Counted from the first letter of the stretch, positions 1-5,964 are shown. The stretch: 7,636 nucleotides of DNA from an uncultured Chlorobiales bacterium (GCA_903901395.1 CAIUQW010000181.1:1-7636), one strand, 5' to 3'. Notes: generated from the letters alone by a model not told the origin. Made by a program: numbers and translations.

Positions 1-15
1 CTCCATATTGATTTT

Positions 16-119
16 AGGAGAGTAAGTCCTATACAGCATTCTCTTGCCCAACCATGTCAGGTCCGGAAGGAAGCAGCATCCGGTAATGTGAGTGTGTGAT
101 ATAGTCAGCTTGCTCTCCT
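16..119 (+). ncRNA. ffs: Signal recognition particle RNA (small bacterial, 4.5S type)
   Basis: This is the RNA scaffold of the signal recognition particle. It binds Ffh and FtsY to target nascent membrane proteins to the inner membrane. The diagnostic apical element TGTCAGGTCCGGAAGGAAGC lies at 55-74, with its GGAA tetraloop at 65-68. The ends pair: AGGAGAGTAAG at 16-26 matches CTTGCTCTCCT at 109-119 over 11 bp with one G-U wobble, which fixes the ends to within a few bases and gives about 104 nt, typical of the Alu-less bacterial form. The closing stem runs directly into a T-rich tract (119-129), so the stem probably also serves as the intrinsic terminator. Only 15 nt of upstream sequence are in the window; CATATT at 4-9 could be the -10 box, but this is weak. 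Confidence 0.93.
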
Positions 120-130
120 TTTTTATTTTT
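120..130 (+). terminator. T-tract terminating the SRP RNA
   Basis: An almost pure run of T follows the GC-containing closing stem of the SRP RNA at once. Stem plus T-tract has the form of a Rho-independent terminator, so the downstream operon at 171 probably has its own start of transcription, although only about 40 nt separate the two. Confidence 0.6.
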
Positions 131-170
131 TGAAAAAAACACGCATCCAAGAAAATTACAGGAGTCACCT

Positions 171-1223
171 ATGGAAGAGAGAACAGCGAAAAAAGCGGAA
201 TTTCTGAGGGAGCCGATCCGGCATATCGAGATCACCAAACACAACGTCGTGCCAATGGTCGAGCAGATGGCCGACATGGCCTTCCAGGCCCGCAACCTGG
301 CTCGCGCCGCCGCCATCGTCGACTTGATGCAGAAAGACAAAGAGTGCGCCGTCATCCTCACCCTCGCCGGTTCGCTCATCAGCGCCGGCCTGAAGCAGGT
401 CATCATCGACATGCTTGAAAACAACATGGTTGACGTCATCGTCTCGACCGGCGCGAACATCGTCGATCAGGACTTCTTCGAGGCCCTCGGCTTCAAGCAC
501 TGGAAAGGCTCGCAGTTCGCCGACGACTCGGAGCTGCGCGACCTCGCCATCGACCGCATCTACGACACCTACATCGACGAGGACGAGCTTCGCGTCTGCG
601 ACGACACCATGGCCATCATCGCCAACTCGATGCAGCCCGGCGCATACTCCTCCCGCGAGTTCATCATCGAGATGGGCAAATACATCGAGGCAAACAATCT
701 CGACAAGAACTCCATCGTCTACAAGGCTTACGAGAAAGGCGTGCCGATCTTCTGCCCGGCCTTCTCCGACTGCTCCGCCGGTTTCGGCCTGGTGCACCAC
801 CAGTGGAACAACCCCGACAACCACGTCTCCATCGACTCGGTCAAGGATTTCCGCGAGCTGACCAAAGTCAAGATCGAGAACGACAAGACCGGCATCTTCA
901 TGATCGGCGGCGGCGTTCCGAAGAACTTCACGCAGGACATCGTCGTGGCTGCCGAAGTGCTCGGTTACGAGGATGTTTCGATGCACACCTACGCCGTACA
1001 GATCACCGTGGCCGACGAACGTGACGGCGCGCTCTCCGGCTCGACCCTCAAGGAGGCCAGCTCGTGGGGCAAGGTCGATACTGTCTATGAGCAGATGGTT
1101 TTCGCCGAAGCTACCGTCGCCATGCCGCTCATCGCCGGTTACGCCTACCACAAGCGCAACTGGGAAGGCCGCCCGGCACGCAACTTCAACGCCATGCTCG
1201 ACGCAAAAACCGTCAACGCCTGA
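171..1223 (+). CDS. Deoxyhypusine synthase-like protein (possible polyamine biosynthesis enzyme)
   Basis: A 350-aa member of the NAD-dependent deoxyhypusine synthase (DHS) fold, cytosolic. True DHS moves the aminobutyl group of spermidine to a lysine of eIF5A. Bacteria have no eIF5A, and bacterial DHS-like proteins have been linked to homospermidine-type polyamine synthesis, so that role is inferred here. Visible motifs: LTLAGSLISAGLK (64-76), STGANIVDQD (92-101), CPAFSDCSAG (195-204), GGGVPK (246-251) and SSWGKV (297-302). K301 matches the lysine that carries the covalent intermediate in human DHS (K329); W299 and E295 match W327 and E323. Positions equivalent to the human spermidine ligands D243, H288 and D316 read F205, N252 and L288 (alignment by eye), which argues for another substrate. 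AGGAG at 160-164, 6 nt upstream, supports the ATG at 171. Transaldolase follows after 9 nt, so the two are likely co-transcribed. Family assignment is firm; substrate is open. Confidence 0.9.
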   Translation: MEERTAKKAEFLREPIRHIEITKHNVVPMVEQMADMAFQARNLARAAAIVDLMQKDKECAVILTLAGSLISAGLKQVIIDMLENNMVDVIVSTGANIVDQDFFEALGFKHWKGSQFADDSELRDLAIDRIYDTYIDEDELRVCDDTMAIIANSMQPGAYSSREFIIEMGKYIEANNLDKNSIVYKAYEKGVPIFCPAFSDCSAGFGLVHHQWNNPDNHVSIDSVKDFRELTKVKIENDKTGIFMIGGGVPKNFTQDIVVAAEVLGYEDVSMHTYAVQITVADERDGALSGSTLKEASSWGKVDTVYEQMVFAEATVAMPLIAGYAYHKRNWEGRPARNFNAMLDAKTVNA

Positions 1224-1232
1224 GGAGGAAGC

Positions 1233-1901
1233 ATGAAATTCTTTATCGACACCGCCAGCCTCGACGAAATCCGCGCCGCCGCTGAACTCGGCGTGCTCGA
1301 CGGCGTCACGACCAATCCGTCGCTGATCGCCAAAATCGTCAAAGATCCGGCCAACTTCACCTACGCCGACTTCAAGGCGCACATCGCGAAAATCTGCGAA
1401 ATCGTCGATGGCCCGGTCAGTGCCGAGGTCACCACGCTCAAGGCAGAAGAGATGATCGCCCAGGGCGAGGAGCTTGCCGCCATTCACAAGAACATCGTCG
1501 TCAAGTGCCCGCTCACCGTGGACGGCCTCAAAGCGATCAAGCACTTCTCGTCGAACGGCATCAAAACCAACGCCACGCTGGTCTTTTCGCCCAACCAGGC
1601 GCTGCTCGCCGCCAAAGCCGGAGCGGACTTCGTCAGCCCCTTCGTCGGACGCCTCGACGACATCAGCACCAACGGCATGGAGCTGGTCAAGCAGATTGTC
1701 ACGATTTATGACAACTACGGCTACCTCACCGAAGTGATCGTGGCCAGCGTCCGCAATCCGCTGCACGTCGTCGAATCCGCGATGGCCGGAGCCGACATCG
1801 CCACCATCCCGTACAGCGTCATCAAACAGCTCGCCAACCACCCGCTGACGGACGCCGGTCTGAAGAAATTCATGGAAGACGCCGCCGTCATGAAGCCCTA
1901 A
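1233..1901 (+). CDS. tal: Transaldolase, small TalC/MipB type
   Basis: A 222-aa class I aldolase-type barrel enzyme of the short transaldolase / fructose-6-phosphate aldolase family. It transfers a dihydroxyacetone unit between sugar phosphates in the non-oxidative pentose phosphate pathway. Visible residues: D6 in FFIDTA, N28 in TTNPSL, and the Schiff-base lysine K91 in IVVKCP. Two positions separate transaldolase from fructose-6-phosphate aldolase: the aldolase has Gln59 and Tyr131, while this protein has E65 (SAEV) and F137 (SPFVGRLD), which favours transaldolase. The ribosome binding site GAGGAGGAA (1222-1230) overlaps the stop codon of the upstream gene, so translation is probably coupled. 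The gene ends in a strong terminator at 1926. The last 45 nt and the following 30 nt are repeated in imperfect form at 3379-3453, beyond the ATPase gene. Confidence 0.95.
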   Translation: MKFFIDTASLDEIRAAAELGVLDGVTTNPSLIAKIVKDPANFTYADFKAHIAKICEIVDGPVSAEVTTLKAEEMIAQGEELAAIHKNIVVKCPLTVDGLKAIKHFSSNGIKTNATLVFSPNQALLAAKAGADFVSPFVGRLDDISTNGMELVKQIVTIYDNYGYLTEVIVASVRNPLHVVESAMAGADIATIPYSVIKQLANHPLTDAGLKKFMEDAAVMKP

Positions 1902-1931
1902 GGCGCGGATACATCGTACGTTATCAAAAGC
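1857..1931 (+). repeat. Direct repeat copy A: 3' end of tal plus 30 nt downstream
   Basis: These 75 bases cover the last 15 codons of tal (GGT to the TAA stop) and 30 nt beyond it, up to the second base pair of the terminator stem. They match 3379-3453 without gaps at a constant offset of 1522, with 63 of 75 bases identical by my count (39 of 45 coding, 24 of 30 non-coding). Upstream of 1857 the match weakens (14 of 27 over 1830-1856), but the protein reading still resembles tal. This copy belongs to the intact gene. Confidence 0.85.
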
Positions 1932-1961
1932 CGGATATGAAGTTCATGTCCGGCTTTTTTT
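1926..1961 (+). terminator. Rho-independent terminator of the DHS-like/tal operon
   Basis: The arm at 1930-1939 (GCCGGATATG) pairs with 1945-1954 (CATGTCCGGC) over 10 bp with one G-T wobble, around the five-base loop AAGTT. Four flanking A-T pairs extend the stem, and seven T residues follow at 1955-1961. It lies 24 nt after the tal stop codon and separates the housekeeping operon from the ATPase gene. Confidence 0.92.
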
Positions 1962-2033
1962 ATGCGGGCGGAGAGATATTTATTAATGCTATCTGCGAAT
2001 TTTATACGTATTATAGCCAGACGATTCAGGTTA

Positions 2034-2061
2034 TTGAACACAAATTATTGCCATTTATAAT
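2034..2061 (+). promoter_or_regulatory. Possible sigma-70-type promoter for the ATPase gene
   Basis: TTGAAC at 2034-2039 and TATAAT at 2056-2061 are separated by 16 nt. The -10 is a perfect consensus match and the -35 matches 4 of 6 positions. A second perfect TATAAT lies at 2092-2097 but has no convincing -35. The region is so AT-rich that chance matches are expected, so this is only a candidate. Confidence 0.35.
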
Positions 2062-2070
2062 TAATTATAG

Positions 2071-2110
2071 CTTATTATTGTTATAAGATGTTATAATTTG
2101 CTATAAACTG
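2071..2110 (+). repeat. Tandem array of 10-bp AT-rich units (iteron-like)
   Basis: Four consecutive 10-mers read CTTATTATTG, TTATAAGATG, TTATAATTTG and CTATAAACTG. The last three share the pattern YTATAANNTG and all four end in TG. Related TTATAA/TTATAG hexamers occur just upstream at 2055 and 2065, also 10 bp apart. A 10-bp period places each unit on the same face of the helix, as in protein-binding arrays or curved DNA. The array ends 38 nt before the ATPase start codon. The first unit is degenerate, and low-complexity AT sequence can look repetitive by chance. Confidence 0.5.
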
Positions 2111-2114
2111 ATGT

Positions 2115-2126
2115 AAGAGTACTCTT
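2115..2126. promoter_or_regulatory. 12-bp perfect palindrome AAGAGTACTCTT, possible operator
   Basis: The palindrome AAGAGTACTCTT is perfect over 12 bp and lies 22 nt before the ATPase start codon, just after the 10-bp repeat array. Its position between candidate -10 boxes and the ribosome binding site fits an operator. The ATPase itself has a C-terminal winged-helix domain, so self-regulation is conceivable, but nothing in the sequence proves it. Confidence 0.35.
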
Positions 2127-2148
2127 CATTACCGATTTTGAGGTTATC

Positions 2149-3339
2149 ATGGATAAAATCAGAAATCCTTTTTCACCAGGAGCAGGAGCGCCCCCGCCGG
2201 AACTTGTCGGTAGGGATAGCGTTCTTGAGCAGGCAGAGGTGCTGTTTGGTCGGATTCTGAGGAAACGACCCGAGAAAAGTATGATTATGACCGGGCTTCG
2301 TGGTGTTGGCAAAACCGTGCTGCTCAATGAAATGGAGCGGCTTGCCTGTCGGGCGGGCTACAGAACAGTTTTTATCGAGGCATCGGAGCAAAAGCCGCTG
2401 GCAGTTATGCTTGTCCCTCACTTACGCGCTTTGCTGTATGAACTTGATCGGTTAGCAGGCGCAGGAAACAAGGTTCGTCGAGCCTTGGCGGCTTTGAAGA
2501 GCTTTGTCAATGCCATTAAGGTGACCGTCGGCGAAATTGAATTCGGGCTCGACATCGAGCCAGAAAAAGGCACCGCTGATAGTGGTGATCTGGAGGCCGA
2601 TCTTTCCAGTCTGTTTGTTGTTGTCGGCGAGGCTGCCGAAGAGCGCCACTGCGCTGTGGCGCTCTTCATTGATGAAATTCAGTATTTTTCAGGCGGCGAA
2701 CTCAATGCCCTAATCATGGCAATGCATAAAATGCAGCAACGACAATTGCCGCTGGTACTTGTCGGCGCTGGCCTGCCGATTCTGCCGGGACTGGCCGGTA
2801 ATGCAAAGTCCTATGCTGAAAGATTATTCAGTTTTCCTGATATCGGACCGTTAGAGGAAGATGACGCAGCCAAAGCGCTTCAGGATCCGGCAAAAACCGA
2901 AGGTGCAGAATTCGAACAGGACGCGCTCGGTGAAATCTTTCGATTAACCAAAGGGTATCCCTATTTTTTACAGGAGTGGGGGTATCAGGCATGGAACCAG
3001 GCAGATTCTTCACCAATAACATTACAACTTGTCAAAGGAACGATACCGCAGGTTATTCGACGGCTTGATGAGAATTTTTTCAGGGTGCGGTTTGACCGTT
3101 TAACCGATGGAGAGAAAAAATTTCTTCGGGCAATGGCTGAGATCGGCCAGGGGCCATACAGAATGACGGATATTGCCGAGATGCTTGGTGTAAAAAGCAG
3201 TACGGCCTTGAGTCCTGTACGCTCTAAACTAATCATAAAAGGAATGATCTACAGTCCTGCCCATGGATTGCTGAATTTTACTGTCCCCCTTTTTGACGAG
3301 TTTATGAGACGGGCTATTCCTGACATGGCGTCGCTGTGA
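2149..3339 (+). CDS. P-loop ATPase of the AAA+/Orc1-like (AAA_16) type with C-terminal winged helix
   Basis: A 396-aa ATP-binding protein of unknown role. After a short lead (NPFSPGAG, then PPELVGRDSVL at 16-26) come Walker A GLRGVGKT (49-56), Walker B ALFIDE (171-176, D175/E176), a sensor-1-like strand PLVLVGAGLP (201-210), and GYPYFLQEWGYQAW, common in Orc1/Cdc6-like and STAND-type ATPases. The C-terminal ~75 residues, including TDIAEMLGVKSS and LIIKGMIYSP, look like a winged-helix DNA-binding domain. Cytosolic, with no signal peptide or membrane segment. The ATG at 2149 has GAGG at 2140-2143, 5 nt upstream. The gene stands alone in an AT-richer block after the tal terminator, and its stop is soon followed by a decayed copy of the tal 3' end, so acquisition by transfer is likely. 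Family members occur as orphan accessory genes; no partner is visible. A role in defence, replication or transcription cannot be told from the sequence. Confidence 0.85.
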   Translation: MDKIRNPFSPGAGAPPPELVGRDSVLEQAEVLFGRILRKRPEKSMIMTGLRGVGKTVLLNEMERLACRAGYRTVFIEASEQKPLAVMLVPHLRALLYELDRLAGAGNKVRRALAALKSFVNAIKVTVGEIEFGLDIEPEKGTADSGDLEADLSSLFVVVGEAAEERHCAVALFIDEIQYFSGGELNALIMAMHKMQQRQLPLVLVGAGLPILPGLAGNAKSYAERLFSFPDIGPLEEDDAAKALQDPAKTEGAEFEQDALGEIFRLTKGYPYFLQEWGYQAWNQADSSPITLQLVKGTIPQVIRRLDENFFRVRFDRLTDGEKKFLRAMAEIGQGPYRMTDIAEMLGVKSSTALSPVRSKLIIKGMIYSPAHGLLNFTVPLFDEFMRRAIPDMASL

Positions 3340-3351
3340 CTGGTTTCGTTT

Positions 3352-3453
3352 ACAGGCCTCAACCCGATGACCGAAAGAGGCCTGAAGAAATTCATGGGAG
3401 CTGCCTCCGTCATGAAGCCGTAAGGCGAAGAAGTATCGTATGTTATCAAAAGC
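3352..3453 (+). pseudogene. Decayed copy of the tal 3' end (direct repeat copy B)
   Basis: This fragment begins 12 nt after the ATPase stop codon and reads, in the ATPase frame, as a tal C-terminus: NPMTERGLKKFMGAASVMKP then TAA at 3421-3423. The true tal ends [20 protein letters not shown]. Homology continues 30 nt past the stop and ends two base pairs into the terminator stem, so the terminator is lost here. Positions 3379-3453 match 1857-1931 in 63 of 75 bases without gaps. Several differences are conservative in protein terms (Leu/Met, Ala/Ser, CCC/CCG), so the fragment may come from a diverged but once functional tal rather than a recent exact duplication. It has no start codon or upstream tal sequence and cannot make an enzyme. 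Confidence 0.8.
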
Positions 3454-3661
3454 GTAACGCACAACGCATCTCTTCACTGAAGCCCCCGGCCATGAATCCG
3501 CTGACCTCGATTCGATTACTCGTTTCGACAAACAATGATCGCGGCGATTTATGAGCTGATCCTTGCGGGATGCTTGGGCGTATTCTCAGGCAGGCTGAAA
3601 AGTCCTGATTCAACGATATTTTAAACAAATTATCAGTCCCCTTAATCCTACCCTCTCGCCC
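3454..3661. other. Intergenic stretch after the tal remnant, no supported gene
   Basis: Together with the tal remnant this forms a stretch of about 320 nt (3340-3661) without a functional gene. A 29-codon open frame starts at the ATG at 3535 and stops at 3622-3624, but it has no ribosome binding site and no recognised family. I see no convincing terminator for the ATPase gene here and no strong promoter for the gene at 3662. Confidence 0.5.
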
Positions 3662-4153
3662 ATGCCACATCCATTCTGCCTGCCAGTTTCCGGGCATCTC
3701 AGCACCATTGCGGGACGACTTGTGACCTGCCTCGATGCTATCGATAATACGCGGCTTTGGGATGATTTTGCGCCGAATCTCGCCAGCCCTGGCAATCTCG
3801 TGCTGCATCTTGTCGGCAATCTCAGCCAGTATGTGCTCAAAACGCTGGGAGGTTGCGACTATTATCGTGATCGGTCGAAGGAGTTTGCCGATAAGCCGTC
3901 GCTGGACAGGGAGGCGCTGAAAAGTCTGTTGTTTCAGACTGTCGATGCGTGTCGGGCGGTTGTCGAAAGGCTCGACGAAGAGGAGCTTTGCTGGAGCTAC
4001 ATCGTTCAGGGGCAGGAGCGCACGGGATATGAAATTCTTGTGCTTGCCATCGAGCATTTCGGCTATCACACCGGGCAGTTCGCATGGTTCACCAAATATT
4101 TGTTTGGCGGCGAAATCGATTTCTTCAAAGGCCTGAATCTCGATATTCAGTAA
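3662..4153 (+). CDS. DinB/YfiT-like (DUF1572-type) putative metal-dependent protein
   Basis: A 163-aa protein of the DinB/YfiT four-helix-bundle superfamily. These proteins bind a divalent metal through three histidines; some members are thiol S-transferases, but most have no known reaction. The triad is visible as H49 in NLVLHLVGN and H132 and H136 in EHFGYHTGQ, in the usual spacing of one early histidine plus a late HxxxH. Length fits the family (about 150-170 aa). Cytosolic, with no signal peptide. The ATG at 3662 is the only conventional start before the upstream in-frame stop (3596-3598), yet no Shine-Dalgarno sequence precedes it, so expression may be weak or use an unusual start. It is convergent with nadD. 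A 242-codon frame on the opposite strand lacks any motif and is taken as a shadow. Confidence 0.8.
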   Translation: MPHPFCLPVSGHLSTIAGRLVTCLDAIDNTRLWDDFAPNLASPGNLVLHLVGNLSQYVLKTLGGCDYYRDRSKEFADKPSLDREALKSLLFQTVDACRAVVERLDEEELCWSYIVQGQERTGYEILVLAIEHFGYHTGQFAWFTKYLFGGEIDFFKGLNLDIQ

Positions 4154-4386
4154 CTTCTTTATACCTGATCGCAAAAAGCTCTCTTGCCGATATGGCGTTT
4201 CTTGAGATAATGCGCTGATTCAGTTATAAGTCAGAATCATGCCGAACATTGCCCCAGCCATACTCTCGCTGGAGGCAGTTGTCTGGATTTGGCTGAGCTT
4301 TGGGGTGGTGCGGTTCGCGGCGGTTAGGAGACAGTTGGCTTTTCCTGAATCATTCATGTTTTCAAGCAAAAGCGCTCACTTCACGA
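4154..4386. other. Convergent intergenic region between the DinB-like gene and nadD
   Basis: These 233 nt separate two converging genes. I find no strong intrinsic terminator for either strand. A 70-codon plus-strand frame from 4239 runs into the nadD 3' end antisense; it has no ribosome binding site and no family resemblance, so it is not called. Confidence 0.4.
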
Positions 4387-4974
4387 TCAGCAGCGATACA
4401 GGCGATGAGAGGCAATGTACTCCGCAATTGACGGCGGGACAAGGTGAGTAATCGGCATACAGGCGGCGATCAGGCGGCGAATCTCCGTCGCTGAAACGGG
4501 CATGTCGAAATCGAAAAGCATGGCAGGCGGAAGAGGATCGCCGCACGATGCAGCAGCAAGCTCGCCGCCGGAACGCCCGAACACGGCAATATCGCACAGC
4601 TTTGGAATCTCCGAGGCTGATTTCCACTGCGGCATCTGACAATAACTATCCTCGCCTACAAGCAGCACGAGATCGTCGCCTGGACAGAGCGCCTCCACGT
4701 TGCGCAGAAAATCGATGGTGTACGACGGCCCCGGTTGGCGCAGCTCCCAGTCGCTCGTTTCGGCGAATTGCCCGGCAGCGTTGATCTCATCGACAAGCAA
4801 TGCCGCCATCGCCAACCGATCAGCATCGGAAGCATCCGAAGGGCCTTTGAAGGGATTTTTAGAAACCGAGACGATCAGCCGGTCAACTCCCGCCAGCGCC
4901 CTTGCGTAGAGGCACAGGGCGAGATGACCGTTATGCGGCGGGTCAAACGTTCCGCCGAAAAGAGCCGTTTTCAC
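4387..4974 (-). CDS. nadD: Nicotinate-nucleotide adenylyltransferase NadD
   Basis: A 195-aa nucleotidyltransferase that joins nicotinate mononucleotide and ATP to give nicotinate adenine dinucleotide, the penultimate step of NAD synthesis in the cytosol. The N-terminal GGTFDPPHNGH (7-17) holds the HxGH-type ATP-binding motif, and the C-terminal SATEIRRLI (about 161-169) is the matching ISSTxIR-type motif. DLVLLVGEDSYCQMPQW in mid-protein is typical of NadD. Length fits the family. The start codon is GTG (complement of 4972-4974) and shares bases with the TGA stop of bamD as GTGA, so translation is probably coupled to bamD. Only a weak purine-rich sequence (GAAAGA) precedes it. bamD and nadD therefore form a minus-strand operon. 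No clear terminator follows. Confidence 0.95.
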   Translation of the reverse strand: MKTALFGGTFDPPHNGHLALCLYARALAGVDRLIVSVSKNPFKGPSDASDADRLAMAALLVDEINAAGQFAETSDWELRQPGPSYTIDFLRNVEALCPGDDLVLLVGEDSYCQMPQWKSASEIPKLCDIAVFGRSGGELAAASCGDPLPPAMLFDFDMPVSATEIRRLIAACMPITHLVPPSIAEYIASHRLYRC

Positions 4975-5903
4975 TCTTTCGATTTCGGATCGCGAGTGTT
5001 TGAATAGTGCGCGAGCACCTCCTTCGAGGCCGCCTCCACCAACTTTGCCTTAGCCGGATACAGTTGCTGGAAAGTCTCAATCGACTGACGCGCCTCGAAC
5101 CAGCTCTTACGCTTGATCTCCATATCGATTTTGCCGATCCAGGCGGATTCGATCCATTTGGTATCAGCGTACTGGTCGAGGATCACATCGTAGAAAATCT
5201 CAGCGGCGCGGTACTTTTTAAGTTTCATGTACTGGTGGGCAATCGAGAAGCGGTTATGCGCAAGCTTCTCCCTGAGCACCGGAATGGCTTGGGCACTGTA
5301 TCGCGCTGGCGACTGGTTTGATAGCAACGCCATGGCCGCATCGTACTTTTGACGGTAAGAGGCGTTCGTGGGGTTGACCTCCATCAGCTTTTTATACATC
5401 TCGGCGTCACTGGCGGCCTCTGCGGACTCATCGGAGGGATACTGGTCAAGATAGGTGGTAAACTCTTCGATCGCCTTGACGGTGTACTCCTGGTCGAGTT
5501 CATAAAATGGCGACAGCTTTTCATATGAGCGTGCGATCTGGAACTGCGCATTTTTCGCGAATGGCGAGTCTGGCGTCTGCTGAAGCAAACGACGATAGGT
5601 GTCCGCGGCGAGAATGTACTGCTTCGTTCTGAAATAGGTGTCAGCCAGCGAGTTGAGCACATCGTCCTCGAGGTCGGTCGCTCTGGTCGAGAACATGAGC
5701 GATTCGAGGATGAGGATCGCGTCGTCATATTTCTTTTTCGCGATCTTTTCCGTCGCTGTGCGATAGCGCTGTTCAGCCGGTGCTACCGTTGCAGCTGCGG
5801 TTTTGGCAGGCTTCGATGACGAACAGGATGAAAGTGGCAAGGCAAGGCAAAGCACACCTGGCAGAATCCTGAGCACCGATTTTTTCATGACCGAATGAAA
5901 CAT
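4971..5903 (-). CDS. bamD: Outer-membrane assembly lipoprotein BamD
   Basis: A TPR-repeat lipoprotein of the BAM complex, which folds beta-barrel proteins into the outer membrane. From the start chosen here it has 310 aa. The signal peptide has a basic N-terminus (MKKSVLR), a hydrophobic core and the lipobox LPLSSC with C27 as the lipidated residue; Ser at +2 favours sorting to the outer membrane. Helical TPR-like repeats follow, e.g. YDDAILILESL, YILAADTYRRLL, YTVKAIEEFTTYLDQYP and YRAAEIFYDVILDQY, plus the BamD-like SPFYELDQEYT. The start at 5903 is preferred because AAGGGAG (complement of 5909-5915) sits 5 nt upstream. An upstream in-frame ATG at 5942 would give 323 aa but puts 13 extra residues before the signal peptide; the ATG at 5888 is also possible. 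nadD overlaps the stop codon. Confidence 0.88.
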   Translation of the reverse strand: MFHSVMKKSVLRILPGVLCLALPLSSCSSSKPAKTAAATVAPAEQRYRTATEKIAKKKYDDAILILESLMFSTRATDLEDDVLNSLADTYFRTKQYILAADTYRRLLQQTPDSPFAKNAQFQIARSYEKLSPFYELDQEYTVKAIEEFTTYLDQYPSDESAEAASDAEMYKKLMEVNPTNASYRQKYDAAMALLSNQSPARYSAQAIPVLREKLAHNRFSIAHQYMKLKKYRAAEIFYDVILDQYADTKWIESAWIGKIDMEIKRKSWFEARQSIETFQQLYPAKAKLVEAASKEVLAHYSNTRDPKSKE

Positions 5904-5952
5904 AGCGACTCCCTTGTAACATGTGAAAAAATAACCATCCATACACCTGTTC

Positions 5953-5964
5953 CCTGACGTCAGG
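5953..5964. promoter_or_regulatory. 12-bp perfect palindrome CCTGACGTCAGG upstream of bamD
   Basis: The palindrome CCTGACGTCAGG is exact over 12 bp and lies about 50 nt upstream of the preferred bamD start. It could be an operator or a short RNA hairpin in the leader. No convincing -10/-35 pair was found near it, so a regulatory role is only a guess. Confidence 0.25.

Larger units (their letters stand above)
1932..3453. mobile_element. Putative inserted segment carrying the ATPase, bounded by tal 3'-end repeats
   Basis: The segment between copy A and the end of copy B is 1522 bp and contains one gene, the ATPase. It differs from its surroundings: the leader at about 1970-2148 is strongly AT-rich, and the ATPase has more A/T at third codon positions than the GC-rich DHS-like, tal, nadD and atp genes. 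The direct repeats that bound it carry the tal 3' end, which resembles integration at the 3' end of a host gene. No integrase, transposase or terminal inverted repeats are visible, so it is at best a non-autonomous or decayed element. A decayed tandem duplication of tal, later overwritten by the ATPase, would also explain the repeats. Confidence 0.4.

Noticed and set aside
29..460. 143-codon minus-strand frame over the SRP RNA and the start of the DHS-like gene
   Set aside because: It runs through a structured RNA gene and antisense to a real gene, with no motif.
165..1841. 558-codon open frame on the minus strand across the DHS-like and tal genes
   Set aside because: It is fully antisense to two well-recognised genes. 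It is rich in D, V, G and H, as expected from the reverse of GC-rich codons, and shows no motif.
3535..3624. 29-codon hydrophobic small frame, briefly considered as a KdpF-like peptide
   Set aside because: No ribosome binding site, only the first part is hydrophobic, and there are no kdp genes nearby.
3446..4174. 242-codon minus-strand frame opposite the DinB-like gene
   Set aside because: No family motif is present, while the plus strand encodes a protein with the DinB histidine triad. It is most likely a shadow.
4239..4451. 70-codon plus-strand frame with a hydrophobic N-terminus
   Set aside because: No ribosome binding site, overlap with the antisense 3' end of nadD, and no recognisable family.
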